NCBI GenBank assembly: GCA_038496675.1
Contig: CM076651.1
Span: forward strand, 7,836,032 to 7,900,031
DNA: 64,000 nucleotides
DNA from: Rachycentron canadum
Taxonomy: Eukaryota > Chordata > Actinopteri > Carangiformes > Rachycentridae
Direction: 5' to 3'
A program made the translations under genes and the position numbers. The first letter of the stretch is position 1. Every line of letters starts with the position of its first letter. Under the pieces are notes generated by a model. It searched no databases and was not told the origin of the DNA. It saw only the letters and a list, made by a program, of their open reading frames with translations. Shown one piece after another: positions 35,238 through 46,700 of this stretch.

Positions 35238-35343
35238 ATTGGCTCCTCCTAGAACACGTCACAGTCAGGTGTTCATTGATTGGCCACACTCCAACCCGTC
35301 GTGCAGCTAATTGGCTCACCTGGCTGCAGTTATTTCCCACCTG
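35238..35343 (+). promoter_or_regulatory. Candidate SARG-homologue promoter: three inverted CCAAT boxes and two CACCTG E-boxes
   Basis: ATTGG (inverted CCAAT, NF-Y type) occurs at 35238-35242, 35279-35283 and 35310-35314, spacings of 41 and 31 bases. CACCTG occurs at 35317-35322 and 35338-35343. The cluster lies just upstream of the inferred non-coding first exon. Multiple CCAAT boxes at near-helical spacing are typical of NF-Y promoters. No convincing TATA box is placed. Confidence 0.5.
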
Positions 35344-35344
35344 T

Positions 35345-35541
35345 GTGACGAGAGACTTCTCCAGTAGTTTTACTACTGAGAGCAGTGTGTCCGCCGGAGA
35401 GGAGGTGCACTGACACCATGGACTGAGACCTGAAAACAGCCCTTTTTATTGATTTATTTTTTATTTATTTTTTATTATTTTTTTGAAAACCTTGCAGCTG
35501 TAACATTTAACTGAGACTTCATTTTTCTAACTTTTCTAACG
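35345..35541 (+). other. Non-coding first exon (5' UTR) of the SARG homologue
   Basis: Inferred from the good donor aacg|gtgagt at 35541/35542 and the promoter-like sequence upstream; the exact start is a guess. It contains a minimal upstream frame ATG GAC TGA (35418-35426) in a strong Kozak context (acaccATGg). No other gene nearby could use this donor. Confidence 0.5.
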
Positions 35542-35700
35542 GTGAGTTATCAGGAAATCGCTCTCTTGGAAGCGAACGCTTGTTTTCTCTCTCAGTTTAT
35601 GTCATGTTTACAAAGGAGTTACAAGTTATGAGGAACAAGTTTAGTTTAGTTACTTAAAATCAGTGCTTTTCTGAGAATGTAATCGCCCTTGTTTAGACTG

Positions 35701-35713
35701 GTGTGTGTGTGTC

Positions 35714-35751
<38 letters not shown>
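35701..35751. repeat. Compound (GT)n(GA)n microsatellite
   Basis: GT run with one interruption, passing directly into about 14 GA units, 160 bases inside the first intron. Confidence 0.97.
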
Positions 35752-38290
35752 CGCCAGCTGGTCGTTCCCAGGCTTTTATTTTCTTATTTAGTTTTTCTCT
35801 GGAGCTGGTGAAGTTGCTCGTGTTACTGACCCTGTGTTACAGACAGTGTCAGGCAGAGGAGTTGAAAGGACATGGAGGTGCAGGTGAAACACTCCTGCCA
35901 TTGTTACATATGATCAGCATCATTCATCACTTTTCGTCTCGTATTGAAGCCTTTCTTCCTTTTTCAAAGATGACACATTGATCAAGTGTTTAATCTCCCA
36001 ATATTTAGGGAGTAACACAATGACTCAGGAAAAGGTACAAATATTTGCACAAAGATGTCAATAATAGTCATGTTAGTGGGACAAGCTTCCAAGCTAAACA
36101 TTAATGAAATATTTCTGTTCACTGCAGCAGGGTGAGAGTTGCACAACCTGGTGTTCACCATGAACTTTTGTTTACTGTTAATCATTAAACCAGTTCTCTG
36201 ACTGTCTGCCCTTGAACACATACCTTACATTTTTAGGACCCCTCTTTATGCACACACTGTAATTTGTCATCATAGGCTGTAAATGACAAATTGTAATTAA
36301 TCTGGCTCGCAAATTGCACAGCTGTTCTCACAGTAAACACATTAAAGATCTGGAGTGGACCCTCCTCTTCATCGATAAAACCCTTTATAAGATGAATTAT
36401 AAATCAAGTGGAACGCCCGGTCACATCAGAGCACTCGGCTGAATTTAAAGGTTGTTTTAAGAAGAAATGGAAGCAAGCAAAGTGACATTCCTTTCACTAT
36501 TAAATCCTGACTCAGCTGTGGGTGTAGTAAGCTTTCCCGCTGCTGCCCAGCAGGTTTGTGGCCCTGTTCAGGTTTGAAAGGTGTTGGCTGCTGAAGTTTG
36601 GACATTTGTCTCTCGCGCTGCCGATCTGAGTGCTGTAATGGGAGTTAACAGTAATTAGCAGCTATTAAAGCTTTCTATGGGTGGCCCATGGGTGCTTTGT
36701 CAAACAGCTTTTGTTGCCAGAAAACACGTGTGATTGTGACTGCGGGTGTTGGAGATCAGGTTTTTCACCAACTGTCCTTGCGATGTCTTCATGTCAACAG
36801 GCCAGAGTGTCACTGCTCTTCACCAGTCTCTAGATTAACCAGCCTCAGGGTCAGACCCCTACATAAGAATACAGAAACTTTCACGAAAAGTGCAAACTGC
36901 AAATAAAAACTTTATATAATAAATACAAACTTCTACTACAAAACCAAGAGAGAAACAAAACAAAAGAAAGTCTGATTTTTATCTGCGTTTATAACGATGT
37001 GGTGGGAAATGTCCTCCTTATACAAAGCACATATTTCATTAAAACCACAAAAGACTGAGGGTCCACTCCCACGATTCAGAAAATATCAGTCAGACATTTG
37101 AATTTTTTCAAACTTTCTCTCTCAGTGACATTGTTTGTCTTTTTCAGCATTCCCTCTCCATCTAAGAATATATTTCATTATGAATTTACTTATCTTTGGC
37201 CTAAAAGAAGATATATTTAGTCTAAAGTTGTGGTCTTTTAAGTTGTGGTGTGTAAATTCCCACAGTTAAGTAAAGCCCCAAAAATGTGACCCAAGTGCTC
37301 ACTACTGCTTTGAATAAAACCTCCTTATCTTGCATTTTTAAGATTTTACTGATTGATAGCTCAGCATCAAAGGCTTCTCCTATTCTTACAGAAACACTTG
37401 TTTCACATAAATAAAATAGAAACTGTTGTGTTTTACTGACAGACTTGATGGGAACTGTCTGTTGCCCTCAGAGATAACTCACAGTTTTCATGCAGTATTA
37501 GGCCTTAGAAACTTAAGATCTTTTTGGCAGTTAATTCACAGACAAAAGTGTAATTCCATTGCCTTTTATATGTTTCATTTAATGTTCTTGGAGATAAGAG
37601 AACAATAAAGTTAGCTTTGCTCTGCCTCCACGAACACACCTGATGTGTAACAGGCTGTAATGCTTTTGTATTTGAAGAGTGTATTGCATTTGTGTGACCT
37701 AGTTAACAGAAGTTAACCTGAGTTGATCAAGTATTATCCCTTCACGTCTCAGCCCTTGGTGGTTTTTGCCTTTGGCACATCCTAATACACTATAAGTACT
37801 TAAAATGGAAAGAAAGGAGGGAAAAACTTATTTTGAAAATGGCCTTGTAAATTCATTTCCTGCCCTATTTGTTTCTAATTCAGCCGTCTTTTTGTGAGGA
37901 TTTTGAAAATTCCTATCCTTGTATCACTTTAGCAGATGAGGAGCCAGTAATAATCCCTTCAGTTGGCTTGCATGCTTTCCTCAGGCCTGACACAGGATAA
38001 TGGGTAGGAAACATGAGCAAGCAGTGTAGTTGTGCAACTAAACATGTAATGCATATTCATAAACAAAGAAGAATGTTTTTTTTTTACTGAATCATAGTGA
38101 CTGGAATACCTTCTAATAACCAACACTGAAAGCTTCACCAAGGAACCTCTGATTTTATGCACAGCAATACCTGACTGTGATGATGCAACATATTCTACTC
38201 CTGTGTAATAATTTAAAAAGCAGCTGTTGTAATAAACCATTAACCTAATACCAATAATTATAGTTCATGTTCTAGTAGGAAAATATATTA

Positions 38291-38700
38291 AGGCTTCAAC
38301 TAATGATTATTTTTATAACCCATGAACCTGCTGATTACTTTCTCACTTAATCACTTTGCTCAACCATAAGTTAATACCCCCCAAATATTCATTCTACTAT
38401 CATAGATGAGAAAGAAAAGCAAAGGTTTGAGTCAGTTTTCAAGCAGAAATGCCAAGTGATTAATGAATGGATTATGAAAATAGGGGCGACCTAATAGGCG
38501 AGTGGTTAGGGCACATACCACATGAGTGCAAATGCTCTGAGCAGGCGAGTCCCCTGTCTGATTCCCGACTGGCCGGACTCTTTCCTACATGTCATTCCCT
38601 TTCTGTCAGTCCCATATCCTGCCTCTCTACACTGTGCTATCAAAAATAATAAGGTATAGAATGGTCAAATAGTAGTTGAACTTATTGTTTCAGCTAATAA
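38291..38700 (+). mobile_element. AT-rich teleost interspersed repeat, split by a SINE
   Basis: Begins aggcttcaactaatgattat, has catagatgagaaagaaaagc in the middle and ends with a diverged ttattgtttcagct. These match the order in the copy at 57606-57888 (gggctgcaactaac ... ctatcacag). The part from 38484 to 38652 is a younger SINE. Confidence 0.5.
38484..38652 (+). mobile_element. tRNA-derived SINE
   Basis: Starts gggcgacctaataggcgagt, then ggttagggcac (A-box region), followed by ctctgagcaggcgag and tctgattcccgactg (diverged B box). Then come tttcctacatgtcattccct and an AT-rich end with aaaaataataa. This is the usual layout of an abundant teleost tRNA-derived SINE. The flanks gaaaatag (38476-38483) and tcaaatag (38665-38672) may be a decayed target-site duplication. 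Confidence 0.75.
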
Positions 38701-39394
38701 GCTATGTCTTGTAATGTATTATTTTTCTAGAAATGGATGGAGGTAAAATAATAAATATTGATCTATAATCATCCTTTCTGGTAATGAATTGATGCACAAT
38801 GCCTGACACTAATATGTATGACAGAGCTGTATATTTTCATCTTTATGTTGATCTATTAATTCAAATCCAGGCCACATTTTATGTGCAAAGAAAATGTTCA
38901 CTAATTAATCCATTCATTTATTTAATGACAAAATTAGCATGACTGGTTGCATTTACAGTGACTTGCATTGGCATCTCAAACGTTTCTTGCTACATTAATA
39001 GGAGGGTTATTAGATTATGAGAGTCATTTAACTGTGAGCTTTAATTTATGCCATTCATTTGTCACACTAATGGGAAGGTTTTGTTTACCGACTAATTTTG
39101 TGACCTATTGCATCCTCAGACTGTGGCCTCATCTCCTTTTCTCACGTGTTAAAGGAACTCATTCTTTGTATCATTATTTGATAAACTGTATAAAGTGGAG
39201 TTAACATTGTGTCACAACTGTGCCACATGTGACAATTTCATCTGATTCCAGTTTGTTTGTTTTTTTTCACCCTGTTCTTACATTTTCTCCTTGACCTTTC
39301 AGAGTCTTTCTCAAGTTGACTCTTGCGGTGAGATTTACACAATTAAAACAGGACCGTGAGGCCCAAGTCCTGCCCTCATCCTTTTGCTTATGCA

Positions 39395-39499
39395 ATGCCG
39401 AAGAGTGACACGTGGCCAGGCGGCGTTGCCATGGAATCCTTGAGCAATATGGACAGTGCTGGGAGCTGCGACAGTGTGATCAGCGTGAACTCTGGCTGT
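39395..39499 (+). CDS. SARG homologue coding exon 1
   Basis: 35 codons, ending AAC TCT GGC TGT before gtgagt. The acceptor is cctttcag at 39302. ATG 39395 is chosen because MPKSDTWPGG aligns with the mammalian MPERELWPAG start. A second in-frame ATG (residue 13, gccATGg) has the better Kozak context and may also be used. Confidence 0.88.
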
Positions 39500-41779
39500 G
39501 TGAGTGTGGTTTCAGTCGTCTGCCCCACTGACTGCTTATTGCCTGAACTCTGGCCTTTCTGAATAAACATAACTTTTGACAGTGCTTCTGTTGGAAATAG
39601 GGGAAACAAAGAACTGAGAATTGCGCATCAGGTTGTAATAACGTGTGTGTGGGCATTTAGTGGAAATATGTGACGGTTAAATGAGAGATGATGAGAGGAA
39701 GTGAATCTGTTTGAGGTGAAAAAGCTCTCATGTTTGTTCAGGTGTTTAAGAGGCTCCCATGAGAGATAAGTTCCTTTTTTTTTGACCAGGGGAGACAGGA
39801 ACTCAGGAACTCACCTGTAGTCACCTGAAATAAATTGGTCTGACAGGCCAATCTAGAATGACAGGAGTGATGTTTGAACACTAAACAGCTTTGACCTATT
39901 GCTCCTGTTTTGTCTCCCATGGCTGTGTTTGGGGTTAGATTGAGGGCAGAGACTGTTGAAAAGTTGAAATTATGTCAAAATACATGTTTCTTTTATATCT
40001 GTAATATATTTCAGAGTGTCTTATTTTGTGTGCAGAGTGATGACAGTATGGAGCACTTATCTGCAGAAGAGAGGGCTTGTCTCATGTATCTGGAGGAAAC
40101 CATTGAGGCCCTGGAGGTGCAGGAGGACAGTGGCTTATCCAATGATGAACCAGATACAGAAAAAATGGGTCGGCCAAAAGTAGATGGTATGCTCATTTGA
40201 TATTCTGTTCTGCATGTTCTCTTAGTTCTACTTCGTTTAATAACTGTGCTTTCCTTTCTTAGACATTTCCAGTTTCAAGTCTGATGGATTTGGAACAGCT
40301 GAGCCTCATGCTCTGAATCAAATTTCTGAAGCACAGTCCTTTCCTGTTTCAGCAGCCAACACAAAAGGTCTCATCTCAACATCACAGAACCTCATGACTC
40401 AACCCAAGGCTCCTGACACTGAGGCAGTCACTGATGGTAAAATCCCTTCATCAGCTACTCAGACTCAGGTGCTGTGTATATCCACAGATGGAGATGGTAA
40501 ACCTAAGATTGTCCCGAGTACTGAGCTTTGCTCAGGTCAGTCCACTAAGGCCTCTGAAATAGAGCTGAGTCTGATCCCTCCTCCCTCAGACTTCATGGAC
40601 AGACCATATCTTCATGCAGATCAAAAGAAAGTCCAAGACCATCCACCATCTGCAGGGGTATCCCATAACAAGCCAGGAGCAACTATTGACTTGGAGCAGA
40701 TACGTCAGAGAGCTACTGCAAAGAAAACTTCAGCGAGCTCCTTTATGACCCAGGAAAAAAACATGCCCCCACCTGAAGTGCCGCCCATTCCGAGCCCATC
40801 AGCCAACCAGACGAGCCCTCTTCCTGAGTCTGCTGTGCCCAGAAGTCCACCTGCTGTGGCCCCTAAGCCCAAGAAGCTTCCTCCCAACATTTTTCTGAAG
40901 TCACACAAGACACCTGTGGCTGGCTTTGATGGCAACTCGGGACATTCGGTCCCCACTAGCAGTGACCGGATGTTGTTGGACCCTCAGAGGGTCCGCTTTG
41001 AGGCTCTCCGAAAGCTTGGCCTGCTAAAAAGTGAAGAGGTAGATTCAGGTCCTGCCCTGAGCCCAAAACTTTCTCCCAAAACTAGAAGCTCATGGGGAGC
41101 TCCTCCTTCACCATTGAGCCCAGCAGCTCCACATACACCTCCTTTGACACCGTCTGACACATGTTTAAGCAGCCCACCGCCTGCTTCTGTCCCTCCTCTT
41201 GCTGCTTTCTCACCATCAGCTAATTCTACAGGTCCTGATATTCTCCCAGCACCTGCTGCTTTCAGTGACTCTGTTGGACCTCTGCCGTCAGATAATGAAC
41301 TGTCTGCTGGCAAGGATGTTTCAGAGGCCAAAGTTAACACACAGGTGACTACGCCTCCTCTTACCCCTTCTACCCTGACCGAGAAGTTAACCCTATCCAA
41401 GATCATATGTGTCAAATCTGCCACCCTGGAGCGATCTGGCCTGGGTCTAAGCAGCTACATGGGAAGTCAAGACTCCAATGAGGTTGGCGCCAATGAACAG
41501 AGGCCCAGCCAGCTGCGTAACAATCGGCCACGCCCCGCCTCTCTGGGGAGTAGAAAGGAGTTTTCAAGTACTCAGGGGGAGCTTTTGCAGCCGGGACATG
41601 CTAGGAATCAAGAGCCGAACTTGCGGAGGTCCATGCCTGCCCACAATGCCTTACAGCACTCTGGAGACTCACAGAAGCTGCCTCGGTCACAAGGCATCAG
41701 TGTGCTGATCTGCCCTCGTGCAGAAAATGGAGAGGACCGCCGCAAGGCCCTGAAGAAGCTGGGGCTGCTCAGAGACTAA
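39395..41779 (+). CDS. SARG-like protein (homologue of human C1orf116, specifically androgen-regulated gene protein), 590 residues
   Basis: Three coding exons: 39395-39499, 40036-40186 and 40263-41779 (5' UTR of the first from 39303). Phases fit (0, then 1), giving 590 residues against about 600 in human. The function of the family is unknown; the mammalian gene is androgen-responsive and epithelial. Seen: an N-terminal W-containing start (MPKSDTWPGG) with GSCDSVIS; the acidic block LSAEERACLMYLEETIEALE, then DSGLSNDE (about residues 43-73); KLPPNIFLKS (about 290); RVRFEALRKLGLL (about 328); LERSGLGLSSYM (about 474); RPRPASLGSRKEF (about 508); and the C-terminus RRKALKKLGLLRD. The order matches human SARG, and LERSG and RPRPASLG favour SARG over its relative PROSER2. 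Most of the rest is Pro/Ser-rich and likely disordered. There is no signal peptide or membrane segment. Confidence 0.92.
40036..40186 (+). CDS. SARG homologue coding exon 2
   Basis: 151 bases, phase 0 in and phase 1 out. Encodes SDDSMEHLSAEERACLMYLE, then the ETIEALEVQEDSGLSNDE block that is the most conserved part of the family. The donor is gatg|gtatgc, and the split GAC codon is completed in the next exon. Confidence 0.93.
40263..41779 (+). CDS. SARG homologue coding exon 3 (large)
   Basis: 1517 bases after a short 76-base intron. It carries about 85% of the protein, ending in TAA at 41777-41779. Rich in Pro and Ser, it contains the LPPNIFLKS, KLGLL, LERSGLGLSSY and RPRPASLG family motifs. 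The long antisense open frames over it are shadows. Confidence 0.95.
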
Positions 41780-43740
41780 TGCATCACCACCATATCTCAA
41801 CTAAATGCCACAGATTTCCTTCAGACGATATATTTCATTCACAATTGATGAAGGGATTACAAACCTTTCGGGAAGCAGTTTAACCACATATTTATGCATG
41901 TTCCATTTAAGCTAATATAACCAGAGACTGCCTCATATTACTTGAATGCTGTCATGCCCACACTTTCATCTACTTGTTACTGATATTGTATAGATATATG
42001 TATGTGTATATATATATATGTTGTGTTTTATTCCCCATTCAACTGGCAAGCAAGGACTTTTTAGATACTTACTCTCACACTGTTGCTAGGGTTTCTGTAA
42101 ATTAAATACTTCAAAGAGGCAACGGGGACCAGTTATTTTTATCACTATAATATGTCTTTTGATCTACAGGTATGAACCTTCTACATGACTGTCAGCTTTC
42201 ACAGGTTATTCTGTGTTACTGTGATGCCATTGTGAGGCTTGTTCACCTCTTTCTTCTCCTTTTATATACTTTGAAAGGTCACTGTTAATACTTCCACTTC
42301 CTAAAATCCTCTGGAATTTTTTGTTCTAGCTTTGTTGACCTCTTTGTTTTTAACCAAACACAGATAGCTATTCAAATTTATGAAGAACTGCATTGAACCT
42401 GTTTGTTTAGTGTAGTTTTGTTCCCAATATAAGGCTGCATTTATTTTAATGTATAAAAATGTAGACAGTATTTTGTGCATTGCTAGAACATACCATACTG
42501 ACACTACAAGCAAATAGTTGGTGGCCACTTGCTGATAAGTATCTGAAATGCATAGATTGCATGGCTGCACAGTGACACATGTCAAAGCACACAAGCTTGT
42601 CACATGTAATGTCTGTATGGGTCCGTCAGTTGAACACAAGCTGATCAAACAAGTTTTATTACAAGAATTGTTGACATTTTTGGTGTATACACTGTCCCTA
42701 TGTTGCCCACAAGTCACAAATGTCCTCTATGTGCATTTGGAACATGTAATTTGTCTTCCGTAGGATGTGACATGTAGACTCTCACGTGTCACGTCAAATT
42801 GCATATTGAGGCACTAAATTTTCTGGCTCCGCTTCACCCTCACAATCTGATGTGATAGTAATAGTACTAGTGCAACCTGTTTTCTCACCTGCAGGTTTAA
42901 CCCTTATATAGAACCTTTGTTGCTCATGGTTGCACATTTATAAGCCGACAGGTTGTCTGAAGAAACATTTTATTACTGCTGCAGGCATTTAGAGACAAAT
43001 AGATTTGCTCTTTCCTGTAATCTGCTGTTAAGGTCACCTACTGTGGTGAAAATTAAGTTCAATTTGAAAGATATGTCTCCAAGGTATTTACACCAGGTGG
43101 CTGAACTCAAGAAGTTATAGAGAAGTTTTTATATCAACTAAATTTCCCCCTTTTGGACCAGAACGTGGCTTTCTGGACGATGTTGGAGGACTGCCACATT
43201 CAAAAGAAACAAACTTTTTTTTGTTGTTGTAGGAGCAGCATTGTAACCATTACTCTTTCATTGCACTATTAGATCTACTCACAGTGTAGGAGTGTTGTCT
43301 CTAAATGACTACATAAGTGCCAAGTGCCACGTCATGTTTCACCGTTGTGATTCTTTGAGCCCTGCCCTGCACACCTTTTGTTTTTTTTATTTAAACTTTT
43401 TATTGACTTGATCACACCCAAGATTTCTTCTCAGCATGCATTTTCATCCATTATCTAATTTGTACCTAATCTTATCCCATAAAGAGAATATTTTGGTTAT
43501 TTGTACACATAATTTTCCAATGAAACTAAACCCCTGATCTGTCAGAGGAAAAAAGAACCAAGGCAAGTGGAAAAAGAATTTGAATGTTGTTTTGAATACT
43601 AATGAAAAGATAAAGCACATGCGCATAAGTTGTAATAAAGATTAATTGGATGCTATTCATCGTACTCTCAAGACATCAGAAGTTATTACCAGAATAAGAA
43701 TCACTTGTGTGTTGTATTATAATAAATTTATCCTATAGTG
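41780..43740 (+). other. SARG homologue 3' UTR
   Basis: About 1.9 kb, AT-rich with a TA run at about 42003-42019. Candidate ends are AATAAA at 43634-43639 and 43721-43726. No coding signal. Confidence 0.55.
43634..43639 (+). terminator. Polyadenylation signal AATAAA (SARG homologue)
   Basis: Canonical hexamer (tgtAATAAAg) 1.85 kb past the stop. A second one lies at 43721-43726. Confidence 0.5.
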
Positions 43741-46700
43741 GATATACTCTTTTACAGTGACGCCAGGAAAAGAGGAAGCAGCTACGTTGGTGTCAGACTA
43801 ACACAAGCTGCTTTGTGCTGTTCTCTGGCATGTTGGTATGTAAGCTATCTTTCCTTTCCACCTGCTCTGTCTGTTGTGCCATTGCCAGCAGAACTGACTG
43901 ACAAGGACTCGGTGACAGCTCCTGTCACTTTCACTGGTAGGCATCGTAGATCAGCAGCTATGAATAACACATCATATCAGTCTGCATACTTTCCTTAATT
44001 TCCTGCGTTCTTGGAATGAAGAAGTTCCAAAGACATAAGATGGAGTCTAAGATGAAGAAAGCCTGAAAATGATCAGCATGCAACTGTGATGTGATAGTAA
44101 AGGGGCCACATCTTTATGGCAAACTAGGTTTATTAAGTAGAGTAAAATGGTGTTAGTTCATTTTTTTTTTTTTTTTTTTTAAAATTTGCCTTATATCATG
44201 TAAGACATACAGTGTGACCCTGTATCACTACAGGTGCATGTCACCTGGGGGGCGCAGGAGAGTCAAATGGAGGGGGGAAGATGGCTACACAGGTGAAGTG
44301 AGAGGGACGGGACAAGGGCGAAATTAGTTATTGTAATTTGGCCTGTTGATAAAGACTGTTTACATCAATCTGCTCAGCAGCTGGAGCAACAGCAGTGGCT
44401 GTGACAAACCACTAATGGAGATAATTAAGGTACCTTTTTTTTTTTTTTACACTGACTTCAACTCTTTCTCACAGTTACAACTCTTTCTCAAATCACAGAC
44501 ATTATAGTTTCATGCATATATTTTAGATTCAGTGGGATTGACACGTACTAAGGATATCTTTAACTGCGTTGTAAAATAGACAAGAATTCAAAGACAAACA
44601 AACAAGCTCCAGAACTCGCCTGAGAATAATCACGTTTTTAAGTTTTCCTCCGCATCAAAGTAAAATAGTGATATTTTTGTGTCCGTCCAATGGCATATTG
44701 CAAACATAATCTGGTAATAGTTAACTCGGCTTACTTTTAATGGTGCAAATTATCCAAAATATAAAGAAATTTAGACTCAGAAAAAAACTGGGCTAAACTT
44801 GTATGCCAGAGCTACTTGCTAACTTCCTGTTTACGGCCCCCACAATTATGGGAGCTGTAGTTCCATGATTTTTGTCTTTATCCTCCCAATTAAAGTAAGG
44901 CAAATAATAAGTGGAGTTACTTCACTATCAATATTGACTTTTAAATATTTTCACTGTCAATAGTTTTCACATTATTAAGGCTTGCCCTGATTGACATAAT
45001 TTAATTGATGAACTGTATGTATGATGGAGGTGGTGGCTGGTGTTTGGTAGGTGGGTTTTCTGGTGGTGGGATAGGGTGGGTGTTAGACTTCCTCTGCTCC
45101 AGGTAAACAGCTCTACCAGTAGAGGGCAGTCCAGATTGATGTTTGTGTACCAGTGCAACCACTAATGCTGCAGCCAGACTGTGACTGATGTGAAGGGTTT
45201 AAGATTGTGCATACAAATACCCATTTACTTTTACATCACATGTTTTAGACCGACAGAAGTAATGAATTGAAACATGTCTACTTCTACTGTGTATTACTTA
45301 CTTTAATCTAAAACTAGTGGGAAGTGGTTATGATACATTTTTCTGTGTGGCAGTGAGCCAGTGTTATAAGTAACAGATGTGTGTTGTTTGCATATTCTTT
45401 ATGTTTTCTTGATGAGTTCTAATCCTTTAAAGATGATTCTCTCTTATTTTTTCACTCTCATTTTTGAATCATATGAGGTCATAACAATTGTTTTGAAAAT
45501 GGCATAAATGAGGATTATGCTGCATTTGTTGTAGAATTAGTAAGGTTTTACTTAACACCAATTCATAATAAATAGCAATGTAATAATTTTATTATCATCT
45601 ACACAAAAGCTGGGAAAGATTATGAAGTGAGTTTACTTTGAGTCCAGCCAAAGGGAAACAACTTTGCATCAGTGAGTCCTTTACTGCCAAAAAAAAAATC
45701 CAAATCAATGACTTTGACTCAGTTTCCATTTTATTTGCTTGACATTTCCAAGTGCTTTTGAGGTTCAGTCATTCAAAATGTGGAAAGATTTGGGGATTTT
45801 GCAATAATGAAATTTGGTTGACTAATTAAAATGAATTTGGTTCAGCTGTTGATCCATGAAATGTCTCATAAAACTGGCTTTTGTATGGAAAACAGGGCCT
45901 TCTGCTTTCTGATTGAATAAGTAATAATTTAGAGGTTTTTTTTTTTTTTTTTTTTTTTTTGTATTTCTTATGAGGTCAGAATAAGCTTGAACCAGCGTGA
46001 CTCTGAGGGCTCAGTCTGGTCCTGAGCTGCAGTTTTTATCTTTCCAAACAAAATCGCTTTGTCTTGTTCCTTCCAGAGGAAATGATTCAGGTCAGAGTAT
46101 TAGCAAAGAATGTAGGAACTGAATTGCGTGATTTGCTGGAAGGTTTTACTCATCACAGTCACAATGACCCTCGGGCATAATCGTCATTTGTACTGAGCTT
46201 AGAAATCTTGATATGTTTTGAATAGGATCTCATATTTGGTTTTTCACCCCCAAAATATTTCAGATTTTGTAATATTTTGCATTTTGTGACACACATATGA
46301 ACCTCGACAAAGCTCCTTGGAGACACTCCCTGGGGTTAGGAGTTTGAGCAGGTAGGCGTAGCTGCTGCACTATCAGGCTAGACAGTGAGCTCATGGGACT
46401 TCCCCACCGTCCTGGTCCTGTTCTGTGCTTACCTACTTACATGCTGTCTGTCTGAAAGAGGCCGCCAGCGAAGCCTTGTCCCTCTTTCCAGATATGAGTT
46501 GATCATAGAGGATTAGTGGAGACAAAGTGGCACAGAGCCACTGCTGAGTGTGCTGGGGTTTAAGCATGCCCAGCCCAGTTCTGTGTCATCAAAAAGGTTT
46601 ACTTAAAATATACGGGTATTATCTCTCTCCTCTGTGTGGGTGTGTGTGCTGGCATGTGTGCGCACAACTACTGTTATACAATTTTTGTTGTATGATGGTG

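Larger units (their letters stand above)
35542..39302 (+). other. SARG-homologue first intron, 3.8 kb
   Basis: Non-coding. Holds a compound (GT)n(GA)n microsatellite at 35701-35751, and an old AT-rich interspersed repeat (38291-38700) interrupted by a SINE (38484-38652). Confidence 0.6.

Noticed and set aside
38484..38560. Functional tRNA gene
   Set aside because: The A and B boxes are tRNA-like, but the sequence does not fold into a full cloverleaf and continues into a SINE body.
40984..41424. Minus-strand open frame of 146 codons within the large SARG exon
   Set aside because: Shadow of a proline/serine-rich coding exon; the sense frame is well supported.
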